A stretch of DNA of 64,000 nt from Streptomyces eurocidicus (GCF_002891295.1 NZ_LGUI01000002.1:1047458-1111457), one strand, 5' to 3'; shown: positions 46,418 to 55,852, numbered from the stretch's first letter. Notes: generated by a model from the letters alone, not told the origin. A program made the numbers and translations.

Positions 46418-48000
46418 TCAGTAGGCGTTCTGGGAGGCGAGGCGCTCGCACAGCGTGGTGAGGAGCGGGGGGGGGCTGGCGGTCGAGCACGGCCTCGACC
46501 AGCGAGAGGCGGCCCTCACGGTGCGCGGCGGTGGCGCGGGTGAGCGCCCCGTTCAGCTCCTCGGCCGTGGTGACGCGGGCGGTGACCGCGCGGTCCCCGG
46601 CACCGAAGGCGGCGGGCAGGGCGGTGTAGTTCCATGCGGCGACGTCGTTGTAGGCGGCCTCGGGGCCGTGGATGGCGCGTTCGACGGTGTAACCGTCGTT
46701 GTTCAGCACGATCACTATGGGTGCGGCGCCGTGACGTGCGGCGGTTCCGATGGCCTGGGCGGTGAGCTGGGCGCCCAGGGCGTAGCCGATCGAGTACCAC
46801 AGGGACTGGCAGATGAACCGCGCACCGGCGGGCAGGCGCAGCTCCTGGGCGCCGAAGGAGGCGGTGCCGATGTCGGCGATCAGGATGTCGCCGGGCTCCA
46901 GCTCGGCGGACAGCCGCTCCCACAGGGCCGCCTGGGTGAGACCGGCGCCGGCCGCCGCGGTCGCCGACGGAGCGGGACCGGGGGCAGGGTGTTCGCGTAG
47001 CAGCTGTGTCAGGCCGTCGAGGGTCTGTTCCAGCGGGAGCCCGTCGTAGCGGGTATGGCCGGCCTGTGCGTGGCCGGGGTGCAGGGCGATGGTGCGGCCG
47101 GGGTCGAAGCGGTGGCTGAAGCCGCCGGTGTCGATGTCGGTGAGCTCGGCACCGGCCAGGATCAGGCAGTCGGCGTTCTCCACCGCCCGGCGGGTGCTCT
47201 CGCCGCTGAGGGCTGCGGTGTAGATGCTGGCGAAGGCCGGGGAAGTCTCGTCGACGGTGCCCTTGCCGAGGGAGAAGGCCGCCGTTTGCATCCCGCTGCC
47301 GCCCGCCACGACGAGGCCCGCGAGGGTGTCGCGCAGGTGGTGGCGGTCGATGTGGTGGCCGGCCAGCACCGTGGCCGTACGGGCGGGTGCGAGCAGGCGC
47401 GTGCAGTGCGCGAGAAAGCGTCCAGGCGCGCCGGGTCCGTACCGGGGTTCCCGGTGGCGGCCAGGGGTCCGGAGGGCTGCGGGCGGGGGGCCGTGACCAC
47501 GTCGGTGGGGAGGTTGATGTGGACCGGCCGCTTGTGGCGCAGGAGCTCACCGGGGACACGGTCGATCTCGCTCGCGGCGTTGCCGGTGCCCAGCGTGGTG
47601 TGCGCGACGGTGACCTCGGCGTACATGCGGGAGAAGTGCCGGTAGTCGCCGTCGCCGAGGGTGTGGTGGAGCAGCTTGCCGGAGGCCGCCGCGCCGGTGG
47701 CGGGCATGCCGGTGATCGCGACCACCGGCACGGACCCGGCGTAACTGCCGGCAACGGCGCTGAGCGCCGACAGCTCCCCGACGCCGAACGTGGTGACGAC
47801 GGCGGCCGCGCCGCGTACCCGGCGTTGAGCTCGTTGGAGTTCCCGATCCAGGTGATGCCCGGGGCTTCGGTGATCTGGTCGAGGAATCCCAGGTTGAAGT
47901 CGCCCGGGACCCCGAAGACGTGCTCGATCCCCAGCTCGGCCAGGCGGCCCAGGAGGTGGTCCGCGACAGTGAATGTCTTCCTGGGAAGCGCCTTTCCTTG
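46418..48000 (-). pseudogene. Thiamine-diphosphate-dependent 2-oxo-acid decarboxylase, frameshifted
   Basis: Frames reconstruct the three domains of a pyruvate/indolepyruvate decarboxylase-type enzyme. These are [20 protein letters not shown] (N-terminal), [31 protein letters not shown], a central [14 protein letters not shown] domain, and the ThDP motif [18 protein letters not shown] ... [16 protein letters not shown]. Breaks occur near 47,815, 47,395 and in the G8 run at 46,466-46,473, and no start codon is clear at the 5' end. With the FAH-type gene and the divergent MarR it looks like a decayed aromatic or keto-acid catabolic operon. Confidence 0.8.
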
Positions 48001-48011
48001 CGATCACGTAA

Positions 48012-48030
48012 AGGTCAATGCCCTTGACCT
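48012..48030. promoter_or_regulatory. Inverted repeat, probable MarR operator
   Basis: AGGTCAA-TGCCC-TTGACCT lies between the decarboxylase and the MarR gene, so it probably controls both. Confidence 0.65.
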
Positions 48031-48068
48031 ACTTTTCTCACGGTACGCCCGCGGCAGAACGGGTCAAC

Positions 48069-48530
48069 ATGGTCGACCTGATCAGGCCGGATGGCTACGA
48101 CCACGACTTCGCGCTCTTCTGCGCCGCCCACCGCCGCCACAACCGTGACGCGGACCGCATCCTCGCCGAGTACGGCCTCGGCCGCGCCCACCACCGCATC
48201 CTGTTCTTCCTCGCCGTCTCACCCGGCATGAGCGTCGGCGACCTCTGCCGGACCCTCGACCTCACCAAACAGGCCTTCAACCCACCCCTGCGCACCCTCC
48301 TCACCGACGGCTGGGCCGAAGCCGCCCCCGCCCCCGAGGACCGCCGCCGCAAACAGCTCCGGCCCACCCCCAAAGGCCGGGAACTGGAAGAACGCCTGCG
48401 CAACGCCAAGCTGGCCCCCTTCGCCGCCGCACTGGATGCGGCCGGCCCCGAAGCCGCCGCAGGCTGGCGCGCGATCATGACCAGCATCGCCGGCACCAAC
48501 CTCGCGACCCTCCCCCCCACGCCTCCATGA
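48069..48530 (+). CDS. MarR-family transcriptional regulator
   Basis: This 153-residue protein has the MarR winged helix: AHHRILFFLAVSPGMSVGDL, CRTLDLTKQAFNPPLRTLLT, then the wing EDRRRKQLRPTPKGRELEER. The frame extends to an ATG at 48,018, but that codon lies inside the operator palindrome, so I prefer 48,069; neither has a strong ribosome site. It would sense a phenolic or keto-acid ligand and control the divergent, now broken, decarboxylase/FAH genes. Confidence 0.85.
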   Translation: MVDLIRPDGYDHDFALFCAAHRRHNRDADRILAEYGLGRAHHRILFFLAVSPGMSVGDLCRTLDLTKQAFNPPLRTLLTDGWAEAAPAPEDRRRKQLRPTPKGRELEERLRNAKLAPFAAALDAAGPEAAAGWRAIMTSIAGTNLATLPPTPP

Positions 48531-48837
48531 CACCCTCGACAGCCAAGGCACCACCGGCGAAAGCGGTGGGATTCAAGGTGGCGGGCCAGGCCGGGGGCGG
48601 AACAGACCACTGCGCAGCACACAGTGTTAGTCGTTCCCGACCGACCGGGTGGGCGGGGCGGCTGCGGAGGAGTCGGCGGTGAGCATCATCGGCTCGTGTC
48701 GGCCGCGAGCAGGTGCTCCATGGGCTCCATGGCCCGACTGTAGATCACGTCGTGGCTGTGTGTGGGGGGGTGCCCCTATCTCTTTGGTCAAGGGAAACGG
48801 GGCTGCGTTGGGTCGGGGAGCCGGGCAGCATGGCGGT

Positions 48838-49323
48838 GTGGCTGATCTTCTGTGGGATGACGTGAGCTGTTTCTTCGACCCGGACCTGATGGGGTCGTTG
48901 CCGGATCTGCGGGTCCCTGATGCCTCGGTGGAGGACTGGCAGGCGGTCCTCGATCTCGTCGTGGCGAGGGGTTGGAGGTGCCAGTACTCGGAAGGCGAGA
49001 CGGTGCTGCCGGTGCCTCGGGCGGCGAGCGTGCTGTCCCGTCCGGCGGACGCTGAGTGCCCGTATCTGCGGGTCTGGCTGGCTCTAGATGCGCTGGCGAT
49101 CTTCCGTTTCCTTGACGACGAGGTCATCGACTTCGATGTTGACCTGCGGGAGTTGCAGGGTCAGGAGCGACTGGATGTGTTCTGCGGCTTCCTTCGGGAG
49201 ATCGGGCGGCACTTGGGCAAGCCGGTGCTGATGGATCCGCAGGGCGGCCATGAGCGCCCGGTGCTCGGCTTCGACGTCGAGACCGATCGGGTCGTCCTCC
49301 TGGCTGACCCGGTGGTCATGTGA
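48838..49323 (+). CDS. Hypothetical acidic protein, 3' end met by IS110
   Basis: The protein has 161 residues from a GTG at 48,838 (ADLLWDDVSCFFDPDLMGSL...). The C-terminal half (LDALAIFRFLDDEVIDFDVD, LRELQGQERLDVFCGFLREI) is acidic and helical, a style common among immunity or inhibitor proteins. Its stop overlaps the last bases of the IS110 transposase gene on the other strand, so the insertion sequence may have replaced its original 3' end. No known domain. Confidence 0.6.
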   Translation: MADLLWDDVSCFFDPDLMGSLPDLRVPDASVEDWQAVLDLVVARGWRCQYSEGETVLPVPRAASVLSRPADAECPYLRVWLALDALAIFRFLDDEVIDFDVDLRELQGQERLDVFCGFLREIGRHLGKPVLMDPQGGHERPVLGFDVETDRVVLLADPVVM

Positions 49324-50521
49324 CCGCGGTGGTTGGCCTGGATTCGTAGAAGGTTCCGTCGCGGAGCATCGCGAAGAGGACGTCGGCTCGTCGTCTGGCG
49401 AGGCAGAGCAGGGCCTGGGTGTGGTGCTTGCCCTGAGCGATCTTCTTGTCGTAGTAGGCCCTCGATGCCGGGTCACCCAGGGCCGCGAACGCGGAGAGGA
49501 AGAAGGCCCGTTTGAGCTGCTTGTTTCCCCTTCGGGAGGGCTGTTCGCCGCGGATCGAGGACCCTGAACTGCGGGTCGCGGGTGCGAGTCCTGCGTAGGC
49601 GGCGAGGTGGCCGGCGGTCGGGAAGGTGCTGCCGTCGCCGACCTCGATCAGGATCCTGGCTCCGGTCCTGACGCCGATGCCCGGCATGGACGTCAGGGCC
49701 TTCGAAAGAGGGTGAGTCTCCAGCAGTTCCTCGATCCGCCCGGCCAGCAACTTGCGCTGATCAAGGACGGCGGCCAGCGATCCGGCCAGGCTCGGGACGA
49801 TCAACGCGGCTGCCTCAGTCCCTGGAACGGAGACGGTCTGCTCGTCCAAAGCGGTGAAGATCTTCTCGGCCAGCCGCTCGGCCATCCGTGGCGCCTTCGG
49901 CCGTAACAGCGTGACCAGCCGCCGCCGTCCGGCCTTGCGGATCTGGGCCGGAGACCCGAACCGCTCCAGCAAGGCCAGGACAGCCGGGTGCTGCAACCGC
50001 GGCCCCAGCACCCGCTCCAGCGACGGGTGGATCTGGGTCAGCAGGCCGTGCAGCCGGTTCGCGACCCGCGTCGCCTCTCCGGCGAGGTCGTCGTCGAACC
50101 CGACGATCATCTCCAGTTCGGCGATCGTCTCGTCCTCGCCGTCGATCGCCCGCAGCGTGTGAGGCATCGCGCGGGCCGCGTCCGCGATGATGAATGCGTC
50201 CTTCGCGTCGGTCTTCGCCTCGCCCGGGTAGAGGTCGGCGATCCGCCGCATCGTCAGCCCCGGAAGGTAGGCGACGGGGCAGCCCATGTCCCGGGCCACC
50301 GCCAGCGGCAGGGCTCCGATCGAGGCCGGCTGGTCCACCACGACCAGCACGGTTCCGTGCTTGGCCTGCAGCTTGGCGAACAGCTCGCGGAGCTTGGGTT
50401 CGGTGTTGGGCAGGCGCTTGTCGAAGGCCTTCTTGCCGGTCGGGGTGACGGCGGTGGCGTGGTGTTCGCCCTTGCCGACGTCCAGGCCGAGGAAGACGTC
50501 GATGTCGCCGGTGTCGATCAC
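49316..50521 (-). CDS. IS110-family transposase
   Basis: The protein has 401 residues, full length for the family. The N-terminal DEDD (RuvC-like) domain has VFLGLDVGKGEHHATAV, VVVDQPASIGALPLA and KTDAKDAFIIADAARAM. The C-terminal Tnp20 domain contains MPGIGVRTGARILIEVGDGS, HLAAYAGLAPATRSSGSS (catalytic Ser region) and RRGNKQLKRAFFLSAFA. No frameshift is present, so it may be active. In IS110 elements the recombinase is guided by a bridge RNA transcribed from the non-coding end. Confidence 0.95.
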   Translation of the reverse strand: MIDTGDIDVFLGLDVGKGEHHATAVTPTGKKAFDKRLPNTEPKLRELFAKLQAKHGTVLVVVDQPASIGALPLAVARDMGCPVAYLPGLTMRRIADLYPGEAKTDAKDAFIIADAARAMPHTLRAIDGEDETIAELEMIVGFDDDLAGEATRVANRLHGLLTQIHPSLERVLGPRLQHPAVLALLERFGSPAQIRKAGRRRLVTLLRPKAPRMAERLAEKIFTALDEQTVSVPGTEAAALIVPSLAGSLAAVLDQRKLLAGRIEELLETHPLSKALTSMPGIGVRTGARILIEVGDGSTFPTAGHLAAYAGLAPATRSSGSSIRGEQPSRRGNKQLKRAFFLSAFAALGDPASRAYYDKKIAQGKHHTQALLCLARRRADVLFAMLRDGTFYESRPTTAVT

Positions 50522-50700
50522 GTGCAGGCCCCTCCATCACGCTTTCGTCCGGCCTTGCCTCGGCACCGAGCTGCCACATCCACGTTACGGAGAGTTCTTC
50601 CGACTCGGGTGAAGCCGGTGCTCAAGCCCCTCATCAGCGGTCCGTCGATGCCTCCGGGCCCGGTGACACCACCCCCCCGGATCATCAACAACAAGGGGGG
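50522..50700 (-). ncRNA. Candidate bridge RNA region of IS110
   Basis: This ~180-bp non-coding stretch precedes the transposase start within the element. In the IS110 group the bridge RNA, with target- and donor-binding loops, comes from this position. I did not fold it, and the boundaries are a guess. Confidence 0.35.
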
Positions 50701-51136
50701 GGAAGTCATGCCGGACCCGAAGGCCGGTGGCCCCATTGCGGAGCCACGAAGACGGTAACGGGGGGGGGATGCTCCGCCCCCGGCGGGCGCAGCGATCCGG
50801 CCTCGGGCCGGAGCCTGCGCGACCTGGCCGGGCCGTGGCTCATGCTGCCCCACCCGCGCTCGCGCGTCCCCGGCCGCCGCCCCGGCGCCGAACTCGCCTC
50901 CCTCGCCGTGGCCGGCATGTACGCGGCCCAGGCACCCGACCCGGCCCTGGTGCGGGAGTGCCCGGTGATTCTGTGCCCCGGCTGTCGGCGACTTCGGCTG
51001 GGCCCTGGCCCGGGCGGCCGGTACGGGCGTGCTCCGCGAGGACGGTGCTCCGGTGGGAACGGGTGGGTGGCGGGAGGGACGGTCTGGTGCGTGCGAGGTT
51101 TCGGCCGGGCGGCCCGTCGGTGGTACGGGTCTGGAG
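50701..51136. other. Region without a recognised gene
   Basis: It holds G8-G9 runs near 50,760 and a plus-strand coding-like stretch (GAELASLAVAGMYAAQAPDP near 50,885-50,945) that I cannot assign. Confidence 0.35.
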
Positions 51137-52096
51137 TCAGCCGAGGAGGCGGACGGGCGAGCCCGCCAGGAAGGCTTGGATGTCTTCGACGGCCTGGCCG
51201 TAGTACCTCTCGTAGTTGGCGCGGGTGACATAGCCCAGGTGCGGGGTGGCCAGCAGGCGTGGCGCAGTGCGCAGGGGGTGGTCTGCGGGCAGTGGTTCGG
51301 TGTCGAAGACATCGACCCCCGCGCCGGCGATGGTCCCGGCGCGCAGGGCGGACAGCAGGGCGTCCTGGTCGACGATGGCGGCCCGTGAAGTGTTGATCAG
51401 GTAGGCGGTCGGGCGCATCCGGGCGAGCTCGGCGGCGCCGACCAGGCCGCGGGTGCGGTCGCTCAGGGCGAGGTGGACGGAGACGAAGTCGCTGCTCTCC
51501 AGCAGTTCTTCCTTCGTCGCCGCAAGCGCGGTGCCGGCCTCGTCCGTGCGTTCCTCGGTGAGGTTCTGGCTCCAGGCGATGACGTCCATGCCGAAGGCCA
51601 GGCCCACCTGGGCCACCCGGCTGCCGATCTTGCCCAGCCCCAGCAGGCCCAGGCGGCGGCCGTGCAGGTCCGCGCCGACCGTGGACTGCCACCGGCCGCC
51701 TTCCCGGACGGCTTCGGCCTCGGGCACGATGCCCCGAGCCAGGCCCAGCAGCAATGCCCAGGTCAGCTCCACCGGCGGAGTCGAAGAACTGGCCGTACCG
51801 CACACCGTCACCCCCTGCGCCCTCGCCGCGGCGTAGTCGATGACCGAATTACGCATCCCCGAGGCGACCAGCAGCCGCAGCCGCGGCAGACGGGCGAGCA
51901 ATGACGCGGGGAAGGGCACCCGCTCCCGCAAGGTGACCACGATGTCGAACTCCGCCAGGGCCGAGGCCAGTTCGCTCTCGCCGGCGAAGTGGTCGGGGAA
52001 GGTGACGACATCGACCTTCCCGGCCAGTGGTGACCAGTCGGCGATGGTGGTCGCTACGGACTGGAAGTCATCAAGTACGGCGCAACGTAGTGTCAT
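51137..52096 (-). CDS. D-2-hydroxyacid dehydrogenase
   Basis: This 319-residue protein has the NAD motif LGLLGLGKIGSRVAQVGLAF near residue 150. It has the family residues Arg (INTSRAAIVD), Glu (DVFDTEPLP) and His (LATPHLGYVT). It reduces a 2-oxo acid to the D-hydroxy acid, or the reverse, in the cytoplasm. The start at 52,094-52,096 has GAGGGAGAA upstream. It is monocistronic. Confidence 0.92.
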   Translation of the reverse strand: MTLRCAVLDDFQSVATTIADWSPLAGKVDVVTFPDHFAGESELASALAEFDIVVTLRERVPFPASLLARLPRLRLLVASGMRNSVIDYAAARAQGVTVCGTASSSTPPVELTWALLLGLARGIVPEAEAVREGGRWQSTVGADLHGRRLGLLGLGKIGSRVAQVGLAFGMDVIAWSQNLTEERTDEAGTALAATKEELLESSDFVSVHLALSDRTRGLVGAAELARMRPTAYLINTSRAAIVDQDALLSALRAGTIAGAGVDVFDTEPLPADHPLRTAPRLLATPHLGYVTRANYERYYGQAVEDIQAFLAGSPVRLLG

Positions 52097-52276
52097 GACT
52101 GCTCTTCTCCCTCGGTGGTGTCGGGTGCGGCCGGGGTCACTCCGGGACCGGGGCCACCGGGCATGGTGTCTCCTGCCGGGGTAGCCGGCAGGGGTTGGGA
52201 TGGCCCCGTCGTGACGGGCGGCTGTCCCCGGCAACTGCGGATCAGTAGCGGGCATGACCGCCGCACCGGGCGGGGG

Positions 52277-52768
52277 TCACGGCAGCTCGCGCCGGCTGTA
52301 GGTGAGGCCGGCGCCCGGGCATCCGCCTGGTCGCAGTGCCGGGTGGACCGTTGCTGACCTGAGAGTCGTGGTGAGGATGCCGCGACGCTGGGTGCCGGTC
52401 ATCGAGCGCTGCAACCGATCCGGCGCGTGCTTGGCTGAGACGGGGACGCTGAGCTCCGGCTCGATCCCGTCGGCCGCCGGGACCTCCTGCGCGGCTCCGG
52501 GCTCGCGACAGGCCCGGGCGGAGGGTGCGCGTGGAAGTACCTTCTTCACGATGCGGATGTCCAGCTCCTCGGCTGAGAGCTCGGGCAGACATCCTGTGGC
52601 GCAGCTGCAGGAGGTCTGCTCTGCGCCGCCCGGCAGGAGCAGGCCGCACAGCCCGCAGGCGAGCAGGCCGGTTTCGAAGGTGCCTGCCCGTTCCGCCACT
52701 CGTGCGGGACCGGGAGCGGTTCGGGATCGGCAGACCGCGACTGCCTCCCCAAGGGCAGCGATCACCAT
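52277..52768 (-). CDS. Small cysteine-rich protein resembling a recombinase zinc ribbon
   Basis: The protein has 163 residues from the ATG at 52,766-52,768 with AGGAGC upstream. Residues ~33-80 (FETGLLACGLCGLLLPGG, SCSCATGC, SAEELDIRIVKKVL) resemble the zinc beta-ribbon that follows the catalytic domain in large serine recombinases, but no recombinase domain is present. It may be a remnant or a small regulator that kept the ribbon. The frame upstream of the ATG also looks coding in another phase, so a frameshift is possible. Confidence 0.45.
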   Translation of the reverse strand: MVIAALGEAVAVCRSRTAPGPARVAERAGTFETGLLACGLCGLLLPGGAEQTSCSCATGCLPELSAEELDIRIVKKVLPRAPSARACREPGAAQEVPAADGIEPELSVPVSAKHAPDRLQRSMTGTQRRGILTTTLRSATVHPALRPGGCPGAGLTYSRRELP

Positions 52769-52905
52769 TGCTCGGCTCCTGACTTCGGCAAGGCACCCGG
52801 GGCGGGTCTCCGACCGGCGCTGTACGGACAGTTCGACTGCCCGTACGGTCCCAGCGTAAAGATCGCTTGTACAGCGAATCCAGAGCAGGGTTCGTCATAT
52901 CCCTG

Positions 52906-53060
52906 GCCGGCCGGTGAAGGCGGCGACGAGGGCGCGCCGGGCCTGGGCGGTGGCCCGCTCGCCCGCGACGCCGTGCTGCCCGGCGACCTCCGGGACCGGC
53001 CTGCCCGTCTCGATCACCATGCGTACGGCACCCTCACGAAACTCGGGCGCATACGTCCGT
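52906..53060 (-). pseudogene. Chimeric scrap: IS3-type OrfA start joined to an integrase-like block
   Basis: A single frame reads YAPEFREGAVRMVIETGRPV (IS3-family OrfA N-terminus), then PEVAGQHGVAGERATAQARR and ALVAAFTG. The second part is nearly the same as the block at ~9.7-9.85 kb. The first half of OrfA's HTH is therefore fused to a fragment of the integrase-like sequence. Confidence 0.55.
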
Positions 53061-53136
53061 TACCTGGACCCCGCGAACCCCGACTTCCCCTGCAAACACG
53101 GACTCCACACTACGAGGGGAGGGACGAGCCCGGTCT

Positions 53137-53490
53137 TCACTCGATACGGCACGACTCCAACACGGAGGGGCAAGGCCGCCTTCGGCCCGGCGGCGCGGGA
53201 GGCGAAGTTCTCTCCCAGGCAGAGAGTGACGCCTGTGGCCGAGGTGGCGGGCGGAGCGGAGCCGGTCGGCAGGTCCTGTCCGGCGTGGAGCACGAAGTCG
53301 TCCCCGCCGCGCTCGCTGAGAACGGAGGCGAATCGCTGGCTGCGTCCCCGAGAGCGGGTACCAGAACGATGCGGCCGCCCGGAAGCCGGTGGAAGTGGCC
53401 GGAGCGCAGCAGACCGCTGTCGTGGCCGGCCATCACCGCCTCGTAGCCCTTGAGACTGATGACTCGTGCCCGTTTGTGCGAGGCGGTCAT
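53137..53490 (-). CDS. Doubtful hypothetical protein
   Basis: From the ATG at 53,488-53,490 the frame reads TASHKRARVISLKGYEAVMA, then GLLRSGHFHRLPGGRIVLVP, which looks coding. The last ~50 residues are Arg/Pro/Ser-rich and may be out of frame. No family is recognised. Confidence 0.3.
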   Translation of the reverse strand: MTASHKRARVISLKGYEAVMAGHDSGLLRSGHFHRLPGGRIVLVPALGDAASDSPPFSASAAGTTSCSTPDRTCRPAPLRPPPRPQASLSAWERTSPPAPPGRRRPCPSVLESCRIE

Positions 53491-53531
53491 CCGATCCTGG
53501 CCCGTCGTGTTCTCCGGGGTGGTAACGCGGG

Positions 53532-54479
53532 TCACCCGGCTCGCACGGAGGGGCGCGCCACGTTGTCGGCCGGCGTTGCCGGGGCCTGGTGGTCTCGGGC
53601 GGTGCGGCGGAATCGGGTAGGGGCTTGTCCGTGGGCGCGGGTGAACGCCTTGCTGAAGGCGTACGGGGACGCGTAGCCGCTCTGGCGGGCGATGGTCTCG
53701 ACGGGGGTGTCGGTGTCGCGCAGGTGCTGGGCGGCGAGGGTCATGCGCCAGCGGGTGAGGTAGGACATGGGTCCTTCGCCGAGGTGGTCGGCGAACCTGC
53801 GGGCCAGGGTGGGCCGGGAGACCTGGAGGTGATCGGCCAGGGTCTGCACGGTCCAGGGGCGGGAGGGCTCGTCGTGGAGGGCTTGAAGGGCCCGGTGGGT
53901 GAGGGGGTCACGCAGGCCGGTCAGCCAGGGCGGGCAGGAGTGGTCGTCGGCCTGCCCGTCCAGCCATGCCCGTACGGCCAGGACGAGAAGGATCTCGACC
54001 AGTCGCGCGACGACGGCGTCCGATCCCGGCCGGGGCGTCGCGGTCTCCGCCGCGAGGAGGTCGACGGCTCCGGCCAGGTCCCGGCGGCGGCCGCGCCGGG
54101 CGGGGACCACCAGCAATGATGGCAGGGCGGCCAGCAGGGGGTGGACGGTGGCCGCGCCGTGCTCGAACCACCCGCACAGCAGTACCGCGTCGGCGGCGGC
54201 CGGGTGACCGGGGCCGGCCGCCGCCGGGCCGAGGGCGGGGGCGTCGGCGATGACGTGCCCTTTCCCGGCGGGGGAGAGCACGATGTCTCCGGGGCCCAGC
54301 CGGATCACGTGCTGGGGGTGGTCGGTCTCCCAGATGACGGCGGTGCCCTCCAGGACGACGTGGAAGCCGGTCCGGTCCGGGTCGTTGATCTCCATCGCCC
54401 ACGGGCCGCGCGGCGTCGTCTGCACCGATCCGGCCTGGCCGGTGCGTGTCGTGGCCAGTACGTCCGTCAGCACATCCAT
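53532..54479 (-). CDS. AraC-family transcriptional regulator
   Basis: This 315-residue protein has an N-terminal cupin-like sensor domain (FHVVLEGTAVIWETDHPQHV, LGPGDIVLSPAGKGHV). The C-terminal double HTH has WTVQTLADHLQVSRPTLARR and PVETIARQSGYASPYAFSKA. Cupin-AraC proteins of this type respond to redox or small-molecule signals and usually activate a divergent oxidoreductase. The NmrA-like gene next door fits. The start is the ATG at 54,477-54,479; upstream in-frame codons extend into the shared promoter. Confidence 0.9.
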   Translation of the reverse strand: MDVLTDVLATTRTGQAGSVQTTPRGPWAMEINDPDRTGFHVVLEGTAVIWETDHPQHVIRLGPGDIVLSPAGKGHVIADAPALGPAAAGPGHPAAADAVLLCGWFEHGAATVHPLLAALPSLLVVPARRGRRRDLAGAVDLLAAETATPRPGSDAVVARLVEILLVLAVRAWLDGQADDHSCPPWLTGLRDPLTHRALQALHDEPSRPWTVQTLADHLQVSRPTLARRFADHLGEGPMSYLTRWRMTLAAQHLRDTDTPVETIARQSGYASPYAFSKAFTRAHGQAPTRFRRTARDHQAPATPADNVARPSVRAG

Positions 54480-54489
54480 GTCCACCAGT

Positions 54490-54568
54490 GTCCCACGCTG
54501 ATACGAATGGACATCATTGTGAGCCACAGAGCCATTCTGAGTATCAAAAGAACTGCTTAGCGTGGGAG
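54490..54568. promoter_or_regulatory. Divergent promoter region with spaced inverted repeats
   Basis: TCCCACGCT (54,490-54,498) and AGCGTGGGA (54,560-54,568) are exact inverted copies, with GATAC and GTATC nested inside. They bracket the AraC/NmrA intergenic region and could be AraC half-sites that loop. Confidence 0.45.
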
Positions 54569-54570
54569 GC

Positions 54571-55413
54571 ATGAACGACTACACCGTGACGGTCACCGGT
54601 TCCACCGGCAAGACCGGCCGCCATGTGAGCGACCAGGCGATCAAGCGCGGCTGGCGCGTACGCGCCGCCTCCCGCCGGGACGCCGGACCGGGCGAGTGGG
54701 TCCCGATGGACTGGGCGGACCGGAACACCTGGTCCCCTGCCTTCACCGGCTCCGACGCCGCCTACATCGTCCTGCCCGCCGAGCACCCCGGCATCCTCGA
54801 CCAGGCCCCCGCGATGCTGCGGACCGCCGCGGACGCGGGCGTGAAGAAGATCGTGCTGCTGTCCGCCATGGACGTCGACACAGCCCCCGCGGGCACACTC
54901 CAGCCCGTCGCCGAGCAGGCCCTGCGCCGGCTTCCGGTGGAGTGGGCCATCGTGCGGCCCACCTGGTTCATGGACAATTTCACCACCGGCGGCTTCGCCG
55001 CGATGACCGCCGCCGGGCACCTGCGCTTCCCCACCGGCGACGGACGGCTCCCCTTCGTCGACAGCCGTGACATCGCCGCCGTGGCGACCGAAGCCCTCGC
55101 CGGGGACGGGCCGGCCGGCATCCTCCCGGTCACCGGCCCGCAGGCCGTCACCCACCACCAGGTCGCCGCCGCCCTCACCACCGCCCTGGGCAGGCACATC
55201 CAGTACACCTCCATCCCGGCGGAAGACTTCGTCACCGACCTCACGGCGATGGGATTCCCCCTCGAACACGCCCGGCACATGGCCAACACCCACATCCAGC
55301 TCTCCACAGGGAAGCTCCTGATCCCGGTGACCGACACCGTCGAACGCCTCACCGGGCGCCGCGCCCACTCACTCGAAGACTTCGCCCGGCACCACGCCCG
55401 CACGGCCCCGTAA
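54571..55413 (+). CDS. NmrA-like NAD(P)-binding oxidoreductase
   Basis: This 280-residue protein has the Rossmann motif TVTGSTGKTGRHVSDQAI at the N-terminus. WAIVRPTWFMDNFTTGGFA and FVDSRDIAAVATEALAGDG follow, as in the other NmrA-like protein of this window (28.7-29.7 kb). It has GGGAGG before the ATG at 54,571. It is probably a cytoplasmic NAD(P)H-dependent reductase of a small molecule, controlled by the divergent AraC protein. Confidence 0.88.
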   Translation: MNDYTVTVTGSTGKTGRHVSDQAIKRGWRVRAASRRDAGPGEWVPMDWADRNTWSPAFTGSDAAYIVLPAEHPGILDQAPAMLRTAADAGVKKIVLLSAMDVDTAPAGTLQPVAEQALRRLPVEWAIVRPTWFMDNFTTGGFAAMTAAGHLRFPTGDGRLPFVDSRDIAAVATEALAGDGPAGILPVTGPQAVTHHQVAAALTTALGRHIQYTSIPAEDFVTDLTAMGFPLEHARHMANTHIQLSTGKLLIPVTDTVERLTGRRAHSLEDFARHHARTAP

Positions 55414-55852
55414 AACCCCGGCCAGGCCCCGGTCCTGACGGTTCACGGCCACCGGGGCAGCCGCGGCAAGCCGTCCTTGACGGGTGGCCGCGGCTCAGCC
55501 GACCGCCGGCAGTGAAGAGGCGGCGCTGCCATCCCGGCGGCCGGGGCACGGGGTTCGCGGAGGACGTCGAGGGCCTGGACGAGGCCGGGGAAGGGCACCG
55601 GGCCAGCACCCGACGACGTACACGAGGACCGCCGCGGCATGCCCGAGGTGACGGGGCAGACGCCGCACCGTCCATGCCCGCCGGCCTGCGGCACAGCCGG
55701 GCCATGGCGGTGGTACGGGCCGGCACCCGCCGGCCCCGCCACCCCGGCCAACCATCCTCACCGGCACAGGCGGCGACACCCCAGGGGCGAGTACCCCCGG
55801 CCGGCGACAGCGACGGCCCTGCCGCGGCCCCGGAGCCGAGCCGCACCAGTGG
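55414..55852. other. Intergenic region; may hold the start of the RiPP precursor
   Basis: Frames are Pro/Ala/Arg-rich. The leader of the candidate precursor below probably begins here, but I cannot fix a start. Confidence 0.35.

Larger units (their letters stand above)
49310..50700 (-). mobile_element. IS110-group insertion sequence
   Basis: An apparently intact element with one transposase gene and a ~180-bp non-coding stretch upstream of it. IS110-group elements lack terminal inverted repeats and normally make no target duplication, so the exact ends cannot be fixed by eye; the limits given are approximate. Confidence 0.75.
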
